Notes: generated by a model from the sequence alone, not told the origin. Numbered from the stretch's first letter, positions 45,362 through 58,738 are shown. The stretch: 64,000 nt of DNA from Bacillus altitudinis 41KF2b (GCF_000691145.1 NZ_ASJC01000002.1:248001-312000); one strand, 5' to 3'. Translations and numbers: made by a program.

Positions 45362-45727
45362 TTAGTTCTCTCCTTTCATCTCTTTTAAACTGGCGATGAT
45401 ATTTTTCCCGTCTGGGCAAGCTGGATGCAGCATCACTGTATTTAATAAAGAAAAAAACAGCAATGGATGCGTCAATGGATGCCACCACATGAAGAAAAGC
45501 ACACCCGAGCAGATCACTGGAAACACAGGACCTGCAAGTGCGACCATCATATTAAAACCCGGCCGTGAAAATTTCTCATGGACAATCGACACGTGCTTCC
45601 AATCGATCATCACCACATAATCAAAGATGGGTCTTTTTTCGATTTTGTTGCACACCATCACCATCAGGATATGACCGAGTTCATGAATGAGCACAACGGC
45701 TATTAAGCAAAATAAAAGCGTCATCAT
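45362..45727 (-). CDS. minimal M50-type (site-2) membrane protease
   Basis: 121 aa. Zinc motif HELGH at residues 15-19 inside helix 1, and a third-ligand motif N96...P105-D106-G107 near the C-terminus as in M50 proteases; helices at about 3-25, 62-80 and 86-100. All expected metal ligands (His15, His19, Asp106) and Glu16 are present, so activity is plausible although it is shorter than most members. It overlaps the permease stop (ATGA at 45724-45727). Similar mini-M50 proteins (for example YydH) accompany ABC exporters of ribosomal peptides in Bacillus. Likely substrate: the 89-aa hydrophobic peptide of this operon (inference). Confidence 0.78.
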   Translation of the reverse strand: MMTLLFCLIAVVLIHELGHILMVMVCNKIEKRPIFDYVVMIDWKHVSIVHEKFSRPGFNMMVALAGPVFPVICSGVLFFMWWHPLTHPLLFFSLLNTVMLHPACPDGKNIIASLKEMKGEN

Positions 45728-47121
45728 CGCACAATCGGCCTCTTTAGCATGGCAGCATATATGAAGATGAAGAATGCGGCTGAACAAGCCATATAGGCAG
45801 TTGAGAGCAGCTGGATATTTGCTGAAAGCCACTGGACTAAAAGCATATCCAACATACTGAACACAGCAATCATCATCACGATCACAAACAGTTTATTAAA
45901 ATCACTAATCTTCACGACAAACCCGACACATGCCGCCATGACAGTGATCAATAAAATGGACAAACTCGCCAAACCGTGCCCTTCACTTTCGACCCCTATC
46001 ATGAAATAAGCAAGCCCGATATAGACAAAATAAATCAATATATTCATTGTGTAATAAAATAAAATTCTTGATAATAAATAGGCACCCTTTGATGTATTTA
46101 ACATAAAAATGGCTCGCTGATGGAGATGATATTCCCTGCCAATCATCAGAGGCAGCATAATAAGGATCTCCTTTAACGCAAACTGCACAATAAAGGCATA
46201 CATCCAGCCAGTCTCTGCCGGAGTAAAGATGAATGGGAGACCTATCGTGAAACAGACAAGAAACAGGAACAAAATACCTTGTTCTTTAAACACAGCTGAT
46301 CGGCTAAAATAAACAAGCTCCTGCCGCAGATGTGTGAAAAATGAAGAATCCGATCTGATTTTTTGGTAAGAAAACGACTTCACCTCTATCTTTAGCTGCA
46401 AAAACATCCGATTGACATAACAAGCCGCCAAGCCTTTCAGCCAAAACCACCCTGCACATAGAAAGATCATCAGAAATACAAGATAGATAGACGGCCATAC
46501 GTGAATCATCTCAACCGCTTTTTGAAAAAGGAGAAATACGAAAGCACCGAGCGTCACAAATCCAATCGTTTGCAGCAGTAAATGCTCTTTTGTTTTTGAT
46601 ATAAAATGGCTCACACCAATGCGTATCAGCATCCAAGAAGCAAGCGTATAGAGCGCCAATCCACAGCAAGTGATCCCCACCACAATGATCCAATACAAAG
46701 ATAGTGTAACGCCGCTAATGATCAGCCCTAATAGGATGGGTAAAAAAAGCAGACCAAGCATGATGAAACAAAACAGCACCGGAAAGAAATACACACAAAG
46801 GACAAATGAGACACTTTGCATCGCACTATTCAAAAAGAAGAACTGATACTCTTGACGCTTCATTTTATGACGGGAAAAGACAATACCTGCTCCCAAAAGC
46901 AGCAGGGTCATTTTCACAAATTGAAGGTATAAAGCAACTGGTTCGCTCTCCCCTACTTGCATAAAAAAACGCAGGCTCATGACAACGTATATGGCGTAGA
47001 TCAGCAACATAAAAACGGCTGCGGCGAGAAGCTGCAAAGGATATTTTTTGCCGAGTTGCTTGATTTTCGTTGTGAGCATGCCCCATTCTATTTTATGAAG
47101 AACGTGTCGTGTCCAAGTCAT
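45724..47121 (-). CDS. ABC transporter membrane component of the peptide operon
   Basis: 465 aa with about ten to twelve helices, basic loops and no conserved export-domain signature that I can name. The ATG at 47121 has TGGAGAGG 8 bases before it and lies inside the last 29 bases of the ATPase gene; the next ATG (47079) has only a weak site. It pairs with the ATPase encoded just upstream. Layout ATPase, large permease, M50 protease resembles yydI-yydJ-yydH. No peptidase C39 domain, so leader removal would need the M50 protein or another enzyme. Confidence 0.78.
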   Translation of the reverse strand: MTWTRHVLHKIEWGMLTTKIKQLGKKYPLQLLAAAVFMLLIYAIYVVMSLRFFMQVGESEPVALYLQFVKMTLLLLGAGIVFSRHKMKRQEYQFFFLNSAMQSVSFVLCVYFFPVLFCFIMLGLLFLPILLGLIISGVTLSLYWIIVVGITCCGLALYTLASWMLIRIGVSHFISKTKEHLLLQTIGFVTLGAFVFLLFQKAVEMIHVWPSIYLVFLMIFLCAGWFWLKGLAACYVNRMFLQLKIEVKSFSYQKIRSDSSFFTHLRQELVYFSRSAVFKEQGILFLFLVCFTIGLPFIFTPAETGWMYAFIVQFALKEILIMLPLMIGREYHLHQRAIFMLNTSKGAYLLSRILFYYTMNILIYFVYIGLAYFMIGVESEGHGLASLSILLITVMAACVGFVVKISDFNKLFVIVMMIAVFSMLDMLLVQWLSANIQLLSTAYMACSAAFFIFIYAAMLKRPIVR

Positions 47122-47860
47122 TGAGCAACCTCTCCACCTGCATATAGTAATCTTGATTCACTTCTTTATAAATATCCTCAAGTGCTTGATGAGGGAATGT
47201 TTTGTTTGTTTCTTGACGTGACATATCCAGCTTGATATCACCGTTTCTTAAGATCATAAGGTGATCATACAATGTCTCACCAAAGCCCAAATGATGGGTA
47301 GAAATGAGAATGCCTGCACCTTGATCTCTCAGCTTCATGAGCACCTTTTTTAAGATGATCATCATATCTGGATCAAGTCCATTTGTAGGCTCGTCGAATA
47401 CATAATAATCACAAGACCTAAGGAGCTGTGAAATGATTTGGGTTTTCTTTTGATTGCCATGAGACAACTGGGCAATTGGCTGATCCATATAAGGTTTCAG
47501 CTCAAACAGATCGACGAAAGTCTCTTCTCGAGGTGCATTTCGTTTGTCTGGAAGCTGGAGTAAATGAAAATATTCTCTCGGCGTTAAATAATCAAACAAA
47601 GCATGATCATCAGGAATATAGGAAACATGTTCTTTCAAAAAGGAGATATGTGCTGAGGATTGAAAATTCAGCTGTTTACCATCTAAAGAGACAACACCCG
47701 TAAATGGTGTCAGGCCAAACATAGACTGAATCATCGTGGTTTTTCCTGCCCCATTATGCCCCAAAAGCAGAAGCATACGTCCTTTCTCCACATTTAACTG
47801 AATATCGCGGAGAGAAAAGGTGCGGCTATACGTTTTTTCTGTTAAGTGTAATGTCAGCAT
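47093..47860 (-). CDS. ABC transporter ATPase of the peptide operon
   Basis: 255 aa. Walker A GHNGAGKTT, Q-loop SYIPDDHALFD, signature LSHGNQKKTQ (His for the second Gly of LSGGQ), Walker B YYVFDEPTNGLD and switch ISTHHLG. CcmA/YydI-like ATPase of ABC-2 exporters rather than an importer. ATG at 47860 is five bases after GGAGGG; the ATG at 47863 is too close. Separated from the peptide gene by 59 bases with a strong hairpin. Confidence 0.85.
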   Translation of the reverse strand: MLTLHLTEKTYSRTFSLRDIQLNVEKGRMLLLLGHNGAGKTTMIQSMFGLTPFTGVVSLDGKQLNFQSSAHISFLKEHVSYIPDDHALFDYLTPREYFHLLQLPDKRNAPREETFVDLFELKPYMDQPIAQLSHGNQKKTQIISQLLRSCDYYVFDEPTNGLDPDMMIILKKVLMKLRDQGAGILISTHHLGFGETLYDHLMILRNGDIKLDMSRQETNKTFPHQALEDIYKEVNQDYYMQVERLLNDLDTTRSS

Positions 47861-47884
47861 CATGTCCCTCCATTTATTTCAGAT

Positions 47885-47910
47885 AGAACAGATGACCCCG
47901 CATCTGTTCT
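47885..47910 (-). promoter_or_regulatory. intercistronic hairpin between the peptide gene and its ABC genes
   Basis: AGAACAGATG / CATCTGTTCT, perfect 10-bp stem with a 6-base loop; no T-run follows. It could stabilise the upstream peptide message or reduce read-through, as often seen after bacteriocin structural genes. Confidence 0.6.
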
Positions 47911-47919
47911 CACCATTTG

Positions 47920-48189
47920 TTAGAAGCCGCATTTGATTTTAATATACAGGCCTAAAAACTTGAACTCTCCTAAAAATTTCGAGCCTTTTCCAAATGTTTT
48001 GCATGCCCAAATCAAAGCGGCAGCTGTCACAATGCCTAAGATAGCGGCAAGGACATAAATCCAAAATGCATTTTTCTGTACGTTCTTAGAAGTTAGAATT
48101 CGTTGCTTCCTTTCATCATATGCCGCCAGTAGGTGAAGGACATACATGTACACGCCTACTGGAAAACGAAGGCTAAAAGGATTCAGCAT
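47920..48189 (-). CDS. small hydrophobic peptide precursor, candidate exported peptide
   Basis: 89 aa from the ATG at 48189, with AGGGGGTG 5 bases upstream. Residues 1-40 are leader-like with an amphipathic start (FPVGVYMYVLHLLAA) and charged DERKQR; 41-62 is a strong membrane helix (WIYVLAAILGIVTAAALIW); the tail is basic with Cys63 and Cys87 (ends IKIKCGF) that could form a disulfide. First gene of the operon, before ABC exporter and M50 protease genes. No match to known bacteriocin families that I can recognise. In-frame codons upstream to 48249 have no ribosome site. It might instead be a transporter accessory protein. Confidence 0.7.
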   Translation of the reverse strand: MLNPFSLRFPVGVYMYVLHLLAAYDERKQRILTSKNVQKNAFWIYVLAAILGIVTAAALIWACKTFGKGSKFLGEFKFLGLYIKIKCGF

Positions 48190-48411
48190 CTCATCACCCC
48201 CTAATATATGTAAAATGATACCACCCCCATGCAAATAGCATAAGTTCAATTCAGATCATATTTTTAGAAGAGTTTTCATGATTTATTGCTTATAAATCAT
48301 CAAGCTCATCGTTTCGCCTCTGACTGAAGGATGATTTTTTACAAAAATAGGATATTACAAAGGAAGCAGAGCCTATTCGCTTGAGCCAGCTTTGCGTCTT
48401 TATTTCAACAT

Positions 48412-48460
48412 AAAAAAAAAGCGCTGCGATACGCTCTTTTCAAAAGAGCGCACGCAGCGC
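48412..48460 (-). terminator. terminator of eno
   Basis: Long nested hairpin: GCGCTGCG / CGCAGCGC outside and CGCTCTTTT / AAAAGAGCG inside, followed by nine T on the minus strand. The 48190-48411 stretch before the peptide operon contains its upstream region; I see TTGAAC and TTGCAT as possible -35s but no convincing pair. Confidence 0.9.
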
Positions 48461-48471
48461 GTTGCTTTACA

Positions 48472-49785
<1,314 letters not shown>

Positions 49786-49793
49786 TCAATTTG

Positions 49794-52113
<2,320 letters not shown>

Positions 52114-53298
52114 TTATTTATCGTTTAATGCAGTCACACCTGGAAGTTCTTTGCCTTCCATAAATTCAAGTGAAGCGCCGCCGCCTGTAGAAATATGGCT
52201 CATCTGATCGGCAAGACCAAATTTCTCAACAGCTGCTGCTGAATCTCCACCGCCAATGACAGAATATGTATCTTTTGCTTCTGCCAGTGCTTCTGCGATT
52301 GCTTTTGTTCCTTTAGCGAATGCATCGATTTCAAATACACCCATTGGTCCGTTCCAGACAACAAGTTTGCTGTTTTTGATGACATCAGCATACTTCTCTC
52401 TTGTCTCTGTTCCAATATCAAGTGCTTCTAGATCACTTGGAATTTCAGAGATTGGCACAATGCTTGTATTCGCATCATTTGAAAAGTCGTCGGCTACCAG
52501 AACATCTGTTGGAATCAGGAAGTTCACGCCTTTTTCTTTTGCACGGTCCATAAAGGATTTCGCTAAATCTACTTTGTCTTCTTCTAATAGAGATTTCCCT
52601 ACTTCGTGGCCAAGTGCTTTGACAAATGTATAAGCAAGTCCGCCGCCGATGATCAGGTTGTCCACTTTATCAAGAAGACTTTCAATTACACCGATTTTAT
52701 CCTTTACTTTTGCGCCACCGATAATCGCTGTAAATGGGCGATCAGGGTTTGAAATGGCTTTTCCTAGAACCTCAAGCTCTTTTTGCATGAGGAAGCCTGA
52801 AACAGCCGGAAGATACGCTGCAATACCAGCTGTGGATGCATGTGCACGGTGTGCAGCACCAAACGCATCATTGACATACACATCGGCTAAATCAGCAAAC
52901 GCTTTTGATAATTCAGGATCGTTCTTTTCCTCACCAGGATAGAAACGAACGTTTTCAAGCACTAGCACATCTCCTTCTTTTAAGTCGGAGATTTGCTTTT
53001 TCACGTTGTCGCCGTAAGCTTCATCTGCTTTTTTCACTTCTTGTCCAAGAAGCTCTTGCAGACGTTTTGCTACAGGTGTCAGACGCAGTTCTTCAGTAAC
53101 TTGACCTTTCGGACGACCCAAATGACTAGCTAGTAGTACCTTTGCGCCTTGTCCTGTTAAATACTCAATCGTTGGTAATGCTGCGCGAATACGAGTATCA
53201 TCCGTCACTTTTCCGTCCTTCATTGGAACGTTAAAATCTACGCGGCAGAACACAACTTTACCTTTTACGTCAATGTCTTTTACTGATTTCTTATTCAT
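52114..53298 (-). CDS. pgk: phosphoglycerate kinase
   Basis: 394 aa; ATP-forming step from 1,3-bisphosphoglycerate. [21 protein letters not shown], and nucleotide segment [15 protein letters not shown] are present. ATG at 53298 gives the same start ([14 protein letters not shown]) and length as B. subtilis; AAAGGAGG stands somewhat far (14 bases) upstream. Confidence 0.97.
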   Translation of the reverse strand: MNKKSVKDIDVKGKVVFCRVDFNVPMKDGKVTDDTRIRAALPTIEYLTGQGAKVLLASHLGRPKGQVTEELRLTPVAKRLQELLGQEVKKADEAYGDNVKKQISDLKEGDVLVLENVRFYPGEEKNDPELSKAFADLADVYVNDAFGAAHRAHASTAGIAAYLPAVSGFLMQKELEVLGKAISNPDRPFTAIIGGAKVKDKIGVIESLLDKVDNLIIGGGLAYTFVKALGHEVGKSLLEEDKVDLAKSFMDRAKEKGVNFLIPTDVLVADDFSNDANTSIVPISEIPSDLEALDIGTETREKYADVIKNSKLVVWNGPMGVFEIDAFAKGTKAIAEALAEAKDTYSVIGGGDSAAAVEKFGLADQMSHISTGGGASLEFMEGKELPGVTALNDK

Positions 53299-53421
53299 GC
53301 TCGTCAGGAGATCCTCCTTTATTCTGGTTTCCTTACGCATTGGACAAGTCTCTCTTTATCCTTTTCCCATTTTGCCCTCATCAAAACGAGAAATCGTGCA
53401 GAACGGATAAATACAGAGAAA

Positions 53422-53449
53422 AAGGGAAAGGGATGCTTCCCCTTCCCTT
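53422..53449 (-). terminator. partial terminator between gapA and pgk
   Basis: AAGGGAAGGGGA / TCCCTTTCCCTT (one G-U) with a 4-base loop and a T-rich tail on the minus strand. A site here would explain the higher gapA than pgk expression known from B. subtilis. Confidence 0.7.
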
Positions 53450-53511
53450 GTCCGTCTTCATTATATCGTGTCTCTAGGAAAGAACCAAGTGAGTTCCTTC
53501 AGTGTGAGAAA

Positions 53512-54519
53512 TTAAAGACCTTGTTTTGCAATGTAAGCTGCAAGGTCAACAACGCGGTGAGAATATCCACTCTCGTTATCGTACCAAGAAATGACTTTCA
53601 CCATGCTGCCTTCCATTACCATTGTAGAAAGAGCATCGATTGTTGAAGAGTTTGCATTACCATTGTAGTCACCAGATACTAATGGCTCTTCGCTGTAGCC
53701 AAGGATTCCTTTAAGTTCTCCTTCAGCCGCTTCTTTAAGTGCTGCATTTACGTCTTCAGCTGTCACATCTTGATTTAATTCAGCAACAAGATCAACTAAA
53801 GAAACGTTAGGTGTTGGAACACGCATAGCGCCACCGTTTAATTTACCTTTAAGTTCAGGCAATACAAGTGAAACAGCTTTCGCAGCACCTGTAGAAGTTG
53901 GGATGATGTTTTCCGCAGCTGCACGAGCACGACGGTAGTCTTTGTGCGGAAGATCAAGAATTTGTTGGTCATTTGTGTATGAGTGAACAGTTGTCATCAT
54001 ACCGCGTTTGATACCAAATTTATCGTTAAGTACTTTTGCAAATGGAGCTAAGCAGTTTGTTGTACAAGATGCATTAGAGATGACATCGTGGCTAGCTGCA
54101 TCGTATTTGTCTTCGTTTACACCCATAACGATTGTGATATCTTCTTCGTTAGCAGGAGCAGAGATGATGACTTTTTTAGCGCCAGCTTCTAAGTGTTTAG
54201 CAGCGTCTGCACGTTTTGTGAAGAATCCAGTAGATTCAACAACGATTTCTACGCCTTGTTTACCCCAGCTTAATTTCGCAGGGTCACGCTCAGCTGATAC
54301 TTCGATTGTTTTACCGTTCACTACTAAGTTCGTACCGTCTACAGAAACCTCTGCATCTAGTTTTCCGTGAACAGAGTCATATTGTAAAAGGTGTGCAAGC
54401 ATGTTAGCGTCTGTTAGATCGTTAACCGCTACTACCTCAACTTCAGGATTGTTTAATGCTGCACGAAATACGTTACGTCCAATACGTCCAAATCCGTTAA
54501 TACCGACTTTTACTGCCAT
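53512..54519 (-). CDS. gapA: glycolytic glyceraldehyde-3-phosphate dehydrogenase (NAD)
   Basis: 335 aa. NAD-binding [15 protein letters not shown], catalytic Cys in [12 protein letters not shown], and [15 protein letters not shown]. Adjacent to cggR, which identifies it as GapA and not the gluconeogenic GapB. Coupled to cggR in one message (31-base gap). Confidence 0.98.
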   Translation of the reverse strand: MAVKVGINGFGRIGRNVFRAALNNPEVEVVAVNDLTDANMLAHLLQYDSVHGKLDAEVSVDGTNLVVNGKTIEVSAERDPAKLSWGKQGVEIVVESTGFFTKRADAAKHLEAGAKKVIISAPANEEDITIVMGVNEDKYDAASHDVISNASCTTNCLAPFAKVLNDKFGIKRGMMTTVHSYTNDQQILDLPHKDYRRARAAAENIIPTSTGAAKAVSLVLPELKGKLNGGAMRVPTPNVSLVDLVAELNQDVTAEDVNAALKEAAEGELKGILGYSEEPLVSGDYNGNANSSTIDALSTMVMEGSMVKVISWYDNESGYSHRVVDLAAYIAKQGL

Positions 54520-54550
54520 GATGTTTCCTCCTTTTATAGGTCACAATGTT

Positions 54551-55588
54551 TTATATTGAGGGATCAATTGACTCCCTTAATAACTCTTTTGCGGCTCCTT
54601 CGTCTGTGACGAGAACCGTTCGGCGGGGTTTTTTGAAATAAGCTTCAATGGCCCCTGCCTTTGATGATCCACCTGCAACAGCAATAATGTGTGGAATGCT
54701 TTCTAAATCATCTAGCTGCATGCCGACGGAGTGCACTTTGTGGACGACCTCGCCATCACGATTAAAGTAATAGCCAAAAGCCTCTGTCACTGCGTCATGC
54801 TCATCAATCTTTTTTAAATCTTCAGCGGGTGTGTTTCGTCTCATCGCCATTGTTTTTGCTTCACCGATTCCATGAATAAGCATCGTGGATGATTTAATCG
54901 TTTGAAGCACTTCTTTGACGGACGGCTCTTCAATAATGGAAGAGTAAGCACCTTCTGACAGCTGTCCTGGAACAAACAGCAGTTTGTAAGTACCGGAAGC
55001 TTTTTCAGCCATGTGGGCACAAATGGTGTTTGCCTGATTTTTTACATTCTCCCCAAGACCGCCTCTCGCAGGGACAAACATCATGTCGCGATTTTTGGCA
55101 TCAGGGGTCATCATTTCGGCAACAGCTTCCATCGTCGTTCCGCCAGTAACGGCGACGATATTATTTCCAGTAAACCTTTTTTTCATACATTGGACAGCAG
55201 CTCTTCCCATTTCTTGCTTCACCCACGGGGATTCATCGCTGTCACCAGAAACAATGATGACTTCTTCCAGGCCTAATTTCCTCTTTAATGTATTTTCCAA
55301 AAAGGTTAAACCTAAAACGTCCTTCATCATTCCTTCAAGCATTTCAAGCAAAGCATGACCTTCAGTCGTCAGCATCATACCGCTCGTTTTGACATCCAGC
55401 AGATTTTGTTCCTTTAAGAACTGAACCTCAGCTCTTAAGATACGTTCACTCAGACCAAGACTTGTCGCAAGACTTCTGCGACCAATTGGTTCAGCTAATC
55501 TGATGTACTGCAAAATGTCGTAGCGTTTTTGCATAACTGTGAGAAGATCTGGTAATAATTTTTTTTGAGCTTCCAATAAACGATTCAT
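54551..55588 (-). CDS. cggR: central glycolytic genes repressor CggR
   Basis: 345-aa SorC/DeoR-type repressor; DNA binding is relieved by fructose-1,6-bisphosphate. N-terminal winged helix (RRSLATSLGLSERILRAEVQFLKEQNLL), then the sugar-binding domain (TGGTTMEAVAEMM, PARGGLGENV). First gene of cggR-gapA-pgk-tpiA-gpmI-eno; its operator lies 27 bases upstream. Confidence 0.96.
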   Translation of the reverse strand: MNRLLEAQKKLLPDLLTVMQKRYDILQYIRLAEPIGRRSLATSLGLSERILRAEVQFLKEQNLLDVKTSGMMLTTEGHALLEMLEGMMKDVLGLTFLENTLKRKLGLEEVIIVSGDSDESPWVKQEMGRAAVQCMKKRFTGNNIVAVTGGTTMEAVAEMMTPDAKNRDMMFVPARGGLGENVKNQANTICAHMAEKASGTYKLLFVPGQLSEGAYSSIIEEPSVKEVLQTIKSSTMLIHGIGEAKTMAMRRNTPAEDLKKIDEHDAVTEAFGYYFNRDGEVVHKVHSVGMQLDDLESIPHIIAVAGGSSKAGAIEAYFKKPRRTVLVTDEGAAKELLRESIDPSI

Positions 55589-55614
55589 GGCTAACGACCC
55601 TTTCTTTTCACGTT

Positions 55615-55651
55615 GGACTAAAAACGTCCCACTGTGACAAAAAACGTCCCG
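55615..55651 (-). promoter_or_regulatory. CggR operator
   Basis: Minus strand reads CGGGAC-N6-TGTC-N4-TGGGAC-N6-AGTCC, the same two-repeat architecture as the B. subtilis operator (CGGGAC-N6-TGTC-N4-CGGGAC-N6-TGTCC) with two substitutions. It lies between the promoter and cggR. Confidence 0.92.
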
Positions 55652-55689
55652 CCACAGCCAAAAAAAATCAACCCCTGCTTTCTTTAATT

Positions 55690-55718
55690 ATTTTAACAGG
55701 ATAATCTTGCATTTTCAA
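55690..55718 (-). promoter_or_regulatory. cggR promoter
   Basis: Minus strand TTGAAA (55713-55718), 17-base spacer, TAAAAT (55690-55695), about 40 bases before the operator. Confidence 0.7.
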
Positions 55719-55876
55719 CTCTTACAAACACATTTAGACAAAAAATAGACACATTTTGACCGATAACCTGCTTGTCATCTAGCTTTCCGCTATTTTATTT
55801 TTTTCAAACTATTTATTTTCTTCTATATTGAATGCATTTGTCTTTGAAAAGGTGCAGGCGGTCAAAAGCCGCCTGC

Positions 55877-57298
55877 TTATGTTTTCGGTATCGTTTCTTT
55901 CTCTTCATTAAACCGTTTCGCATCTTCCTTCGGTTTAATCTTGAGGTAGTAAATGATGTAGCAGGCGGCCATAAATGGAACTCCGCAATAAAGACCAATC
56001 CGCTGATCCTCAATAAAGAATAAACTGATAAGAACAATGCCAAATGCGATAAAGCCTGCTAATGGCACAAATGGATAAAAAGGCGTTCGGAAGACAAGAT
56101 TCTTTACATCTCCGCCCTCTTTTATGAATTGCCTCCTAAAGAAGTATTGGGATAAACAAATCGACATCCAAACCACGACAAGCACCATACCCGAAATGGA
56201 TATGAGCCAGACATATACCGTTTTTGGTGCTACAACACTCGTGAGCAGTGATAGAGCGGATACACCCATTGTCACCAATAAGGCATTGATCGGGATTTTA
56301 CGCTTGGATAATTTTTTCGTGAAAACAGGTCCTTTCCCGTCTTTTGAAAGCGCCCAAAGCATACGTGATGATGCATATAATCCAGAGTTCGCTACAGATA
56401 AAACGGCTGTAATGATAATAAAATTCATGATATCTGCAGCGTATGGTATGCCGACCTTGTCCAACACCACAACAAACGGACTATCCACTGCGCCGGCGGT
56501 CTGCCATGGAAGAAGTGCTGCAAGAACCGCAATCGATAAAACAAAAAAGACCATCGTCCGCCAAATAATATTCCGAATAGAGCGCGGGAGTGTTTTTTCT
56601 GGACTTTCACTCTCCCCTGCTGCAATCCCTACAAGCTCTGTTCCTTGAAAGGAGAAATTGACTGTGACCATGGTTAATAAAATCGCAAAAACACCATTAG
56701 GAAAAAGTCCACCATGATCCGTCAAATGACGAAATAGAGGGGCTGGTTCCCCACCTTTCAAGTGAATCATTCCGAAAATTGCGCCAATTCCAATGATAAT
56801 AAACAATAAGATCGCAGCCACCTTGATGGCTGAAAACCAAAACTCTGTTTCAGCGAAGCTACGAGCTGAGATGGCATTCACGGCAAATAAAATCACGCTA
56901 AATGCAAGACACCAAAGCCAAACAGGGATATCTGGGAACCACCTTTGGAGCAAAATGCCTGCTGACGTAAACTCCAGTCCAATTGTACATGCCCAGCTAA
57001 ACCAATAAAGCCAGCCGATCATAAAGCCTGTGGACGGACCTATATATTTGGTTGCATACTCTTGAAAGGAACCGGCTGTCGGCATCGCCACTGCTAATTC
57101 ACCAAGACAGAGCATGACCAAATACATGAGCAACCCGCCAATGATAAACGAAAGAATGGCTCCCCCTGGGCCTGCCTGATGAATAATGAGTCCTGATCCA
57201 AGGAAAAGGCCTGTTCCGATGACCCCACCTAAGGCAATCATAAAGAGATGTCTGCTTTTCATGGAACGCTCTAGTTCATTATGCTGTTCTGGCTTCAA
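55877..57298 (-). CDS. rocE: amino-acid permease, RocE-like (arginine/ornithine)
   Basis: 473-aa APC-superfamily permease with 12 helices; MKSRHLFMIALGGVIGTGLFLGSG and SFQGTELVGIAAGESE are the substrate/family motifs. It is close to B. subtilis RocE and sits 101 bases after rocD, so it probably brings in arginine or ornithine for the Roc pathway. A hairpin lies between the two genes. No clear terminator after its stop. Confidence 0.85.
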   Translation of the reverse strand: MKPEQHNELERSMKSRHLFMIALGGVIGTGLFLGSGLIIHQAGPGGAILSFIIGGLLMYLVMLCLGELAVAMPTAGSFQEYATKYIGPSTGFMIGWLYWFSWACTIGLEFTSAGILLQRWFPDIPVWLWCLAFSVILFAVNAISARSFAETEFWFSAIKVAAILLFIIIGIGAIFGMIHLKGGEPAPLFRHLTDHGGLFPNGVFAILLTMVTVNFSFQGTELVGIAAGESESPEKTLPRSIRNIIWRTMVFFVLSIAVLAALLPWQTAGAVDSPFVVVLDKVGIPYAADIMNFIIITAVLSVANSGLYASSRMLWALSKDGKGPVFTKKLSKRKIPINALLVTMGVSALSLLTSVVAPKTVYVWLISISGMVLVVVWMSICLSQYFFRRQFIKEGGDVKNLVFRTPFYPFVPLAGFIAFGIVLISLFFIEDQRIGLYCGVPFMAACYIIYYLKIKPKEDAKRFNEEKETIPKT

Positions 57299-57367
57299 AT
57301 CCGCTTCCCCACTTTCACTCTTCTATTCATCAACCTTTGACAAAATTCGCCGTTCATTGAAAGAGAA

Positions 57368-57394
57368 AGGGAGAATTATAAGGCTTCTCCCTTG
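57368..57394 (-). promoter_or_regulatory. hairpin between rocD and rocE
   Basis: AAGGGAGAA / TTCTCCCTT, perfect 9-bp stem with a 9-base loop; the tail TTCTCTTT-like is only weakly T-rich, so it may be an attenuator or processing site. Confidence 0.5.
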
Positions 57395-57399
57395 ATCAT

Positions 57400-58593
57400 T
57401 TATGCTTGAAATAACGCTTGGATATGAGCAATTGCCCAATCCAAGTCTTCTTTTGAGATGGTAAGCGGCGGTGCAAATCGAATTACTGTCTCATGGGTTT
57501 CTTTGCATAACAGCCCCGCTTGCTTGAGTTTCTCACAATAAGGTCTAGCTGCCTCAGTCAGTTCCATCCCAATAAATAGTCCACGCCCGCGTACTTCCTT
57601 AATGACAGGACTTTGAATGCGTGATAGTTTGTCTTTGAAATATTCCCCAAGCTCAAATGAGCGCTCGGCAAGCTTCTCGTCGATTAAAACATCTAATGCA
57701 GCAAGTGATACTGCGCACGCAAGAGGATTCCCGCCGAAGGTAGACCCGTGAGACCCTGGATTAAATACACCTAAAATATCACGGTTTGCGACAACACATG
57801 AGATCGGGAATACCCCACCGCCAAGTGCTTTACCAAGAATCAGCATATCCGGCTCAATATCTTCCCAGTCGCATGCAAACATCTTGCCGGTCCGCGCTAA
57901 TCCCACTTGAATTTCATCTGCGATCAATAACACATTTTCCTTCTCACAGATCGCTTTTGCCTCTTTTATAAAGCCCTCAGGCGGCATGACAATGCCCGCT
58001 TCTCCTTGAATCGGTTCAAAGAGAAAAGCTGCTGTTTGCGGAGTGATTGCTTCGCGTAACGCCTCAATATCTCCATAAGGGATGAGCTTTATGCCTGGGA
58101 GCATCGGACCGAAACCTCTTTGATATTCTGCTTCCGAAGAAAGTGACACAGCCGTCATTGTACGACCATGAAAATTCCCGGTACATGCAATGATTTCTGC
58201 TCGATTCTCTTCGATTCCCTTGACATCATAGCCCCATCGTCTCGCTGCCTTTATCGCCGTTTCCACAGCCTCGGCACCCGTATTCATCGGCAATGCCATC
58301 TCTTTATTCGTTAATTTGCAGATCTTCTCATACCATGGGCCAAGCTGATCATTATGGAAGGCCCTTGATGTGAGTGTCACGCGGTCAGCTTGTGTTTTAA
58401 GCGCTTCAATAATGCGGGGATGGCGATGTCCTTGGTTCACTGCAGAATATGCACTGAGCATATCCATGTAGCGGTTGCCTTCAGGATCAGTCACCCACAC
58501 TCCCTCAGCCTCTGAAATCACAATTGGCAACGGATGATAATTCGCCGCACCGTATTGTTCTGTTTGATGAATCAATGCTTTTGTCTGTGTCAT
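57400..58593 (-). CDS. rocD: ornithine aminotransferase RocD
   Basis: 397-aa class III PLP enzyme; ornithine + 2-oxoglutarate to glutamate semialdehyde + glutamate. PLP region [16 protein letters not shown] with the Schiff-base Lys in [12 protein letters not shown], and [12 protein letters not shown]. Led by a -24/-12 promoter, so it needs SigL and RocR. rocF (arginase) is not adjacent. Confidence 0.95.
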   Translation of the reverse strand: MTQTKALIHQTEQYGAANYHPLPIVISEAEGVWVTDPEGNRYMDMLSAYSAVNQGHRHPRIIEALKTQADRVTLTSRAFHNDQLGPWYEKICKLTNKEMALPMNTGAEAVETAIKAARRWGYDVKGIEENRAEIIACTGNFHGRTMTAVSLSSEAEYQRGFGPMLPGIKLIPYGDIEALREAITPQTAAFLFEPIQGEAGIVMPPEGFIKEAKAICEKENVLLIADEIQVGLARTGKMFACDWEDIEPDMLILGKALGGGVFPISCVVANRDILGVFNPGSHGSTFGGNPLACAVSLAALDVLIDEKLAERSFELGEYFKDKLSRIQSPVIKEVRGRGLFIGMELTEAARPYCEKLKQAGLLCKETHETVIRFAPPLTISKEDLDWAIAHIQALFQA

Positions 58594-58654
58594 CGTGTAT
58601 TCCTCCTTCTATAAGCTTGCCTCTTTTGATTGGGTTCATCTTCACTCTTATGTT

Positions 58655-58672
58655 ATGCAAGGATCATGCCAA
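58655..58672 (-). promoter_or_regulatory. SigL (sigma-54) promoter of rocD
   Basis: Minus strand TTGGCAT-N4-CTTGCAT matches the -24/-12 consensus (TTGGCAC-N5-TTGCAT), about 65 bases before the rocD ATG. Confidence 0.92.
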
Positions 58673-58714
58673 CTTAGTGATCGCTCTGTGTCTAGGATTG
58701 TGCTCATCTTTACC

Positions 58715-58738
58715 GCAAAAATATTTTGCATATGCAAA
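58715..58738. promoter_or_regulatory. candidate RocR upstream activating sites
   Basis: Two overlapping palindromes, GCAAAAATATTTTGC (58715-58729) and TTTGCATATGCAAA (58725-58738), with a further half-site GCAAAATTTTTC at about 58756-58767. RocR of B. subtilis binds TTTTGCAAA-type palindromes; these lie 45-85 bases before the -24 element and directly before rocR, suited to activation of rocD and autoregulation. Confidence 0.7.
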
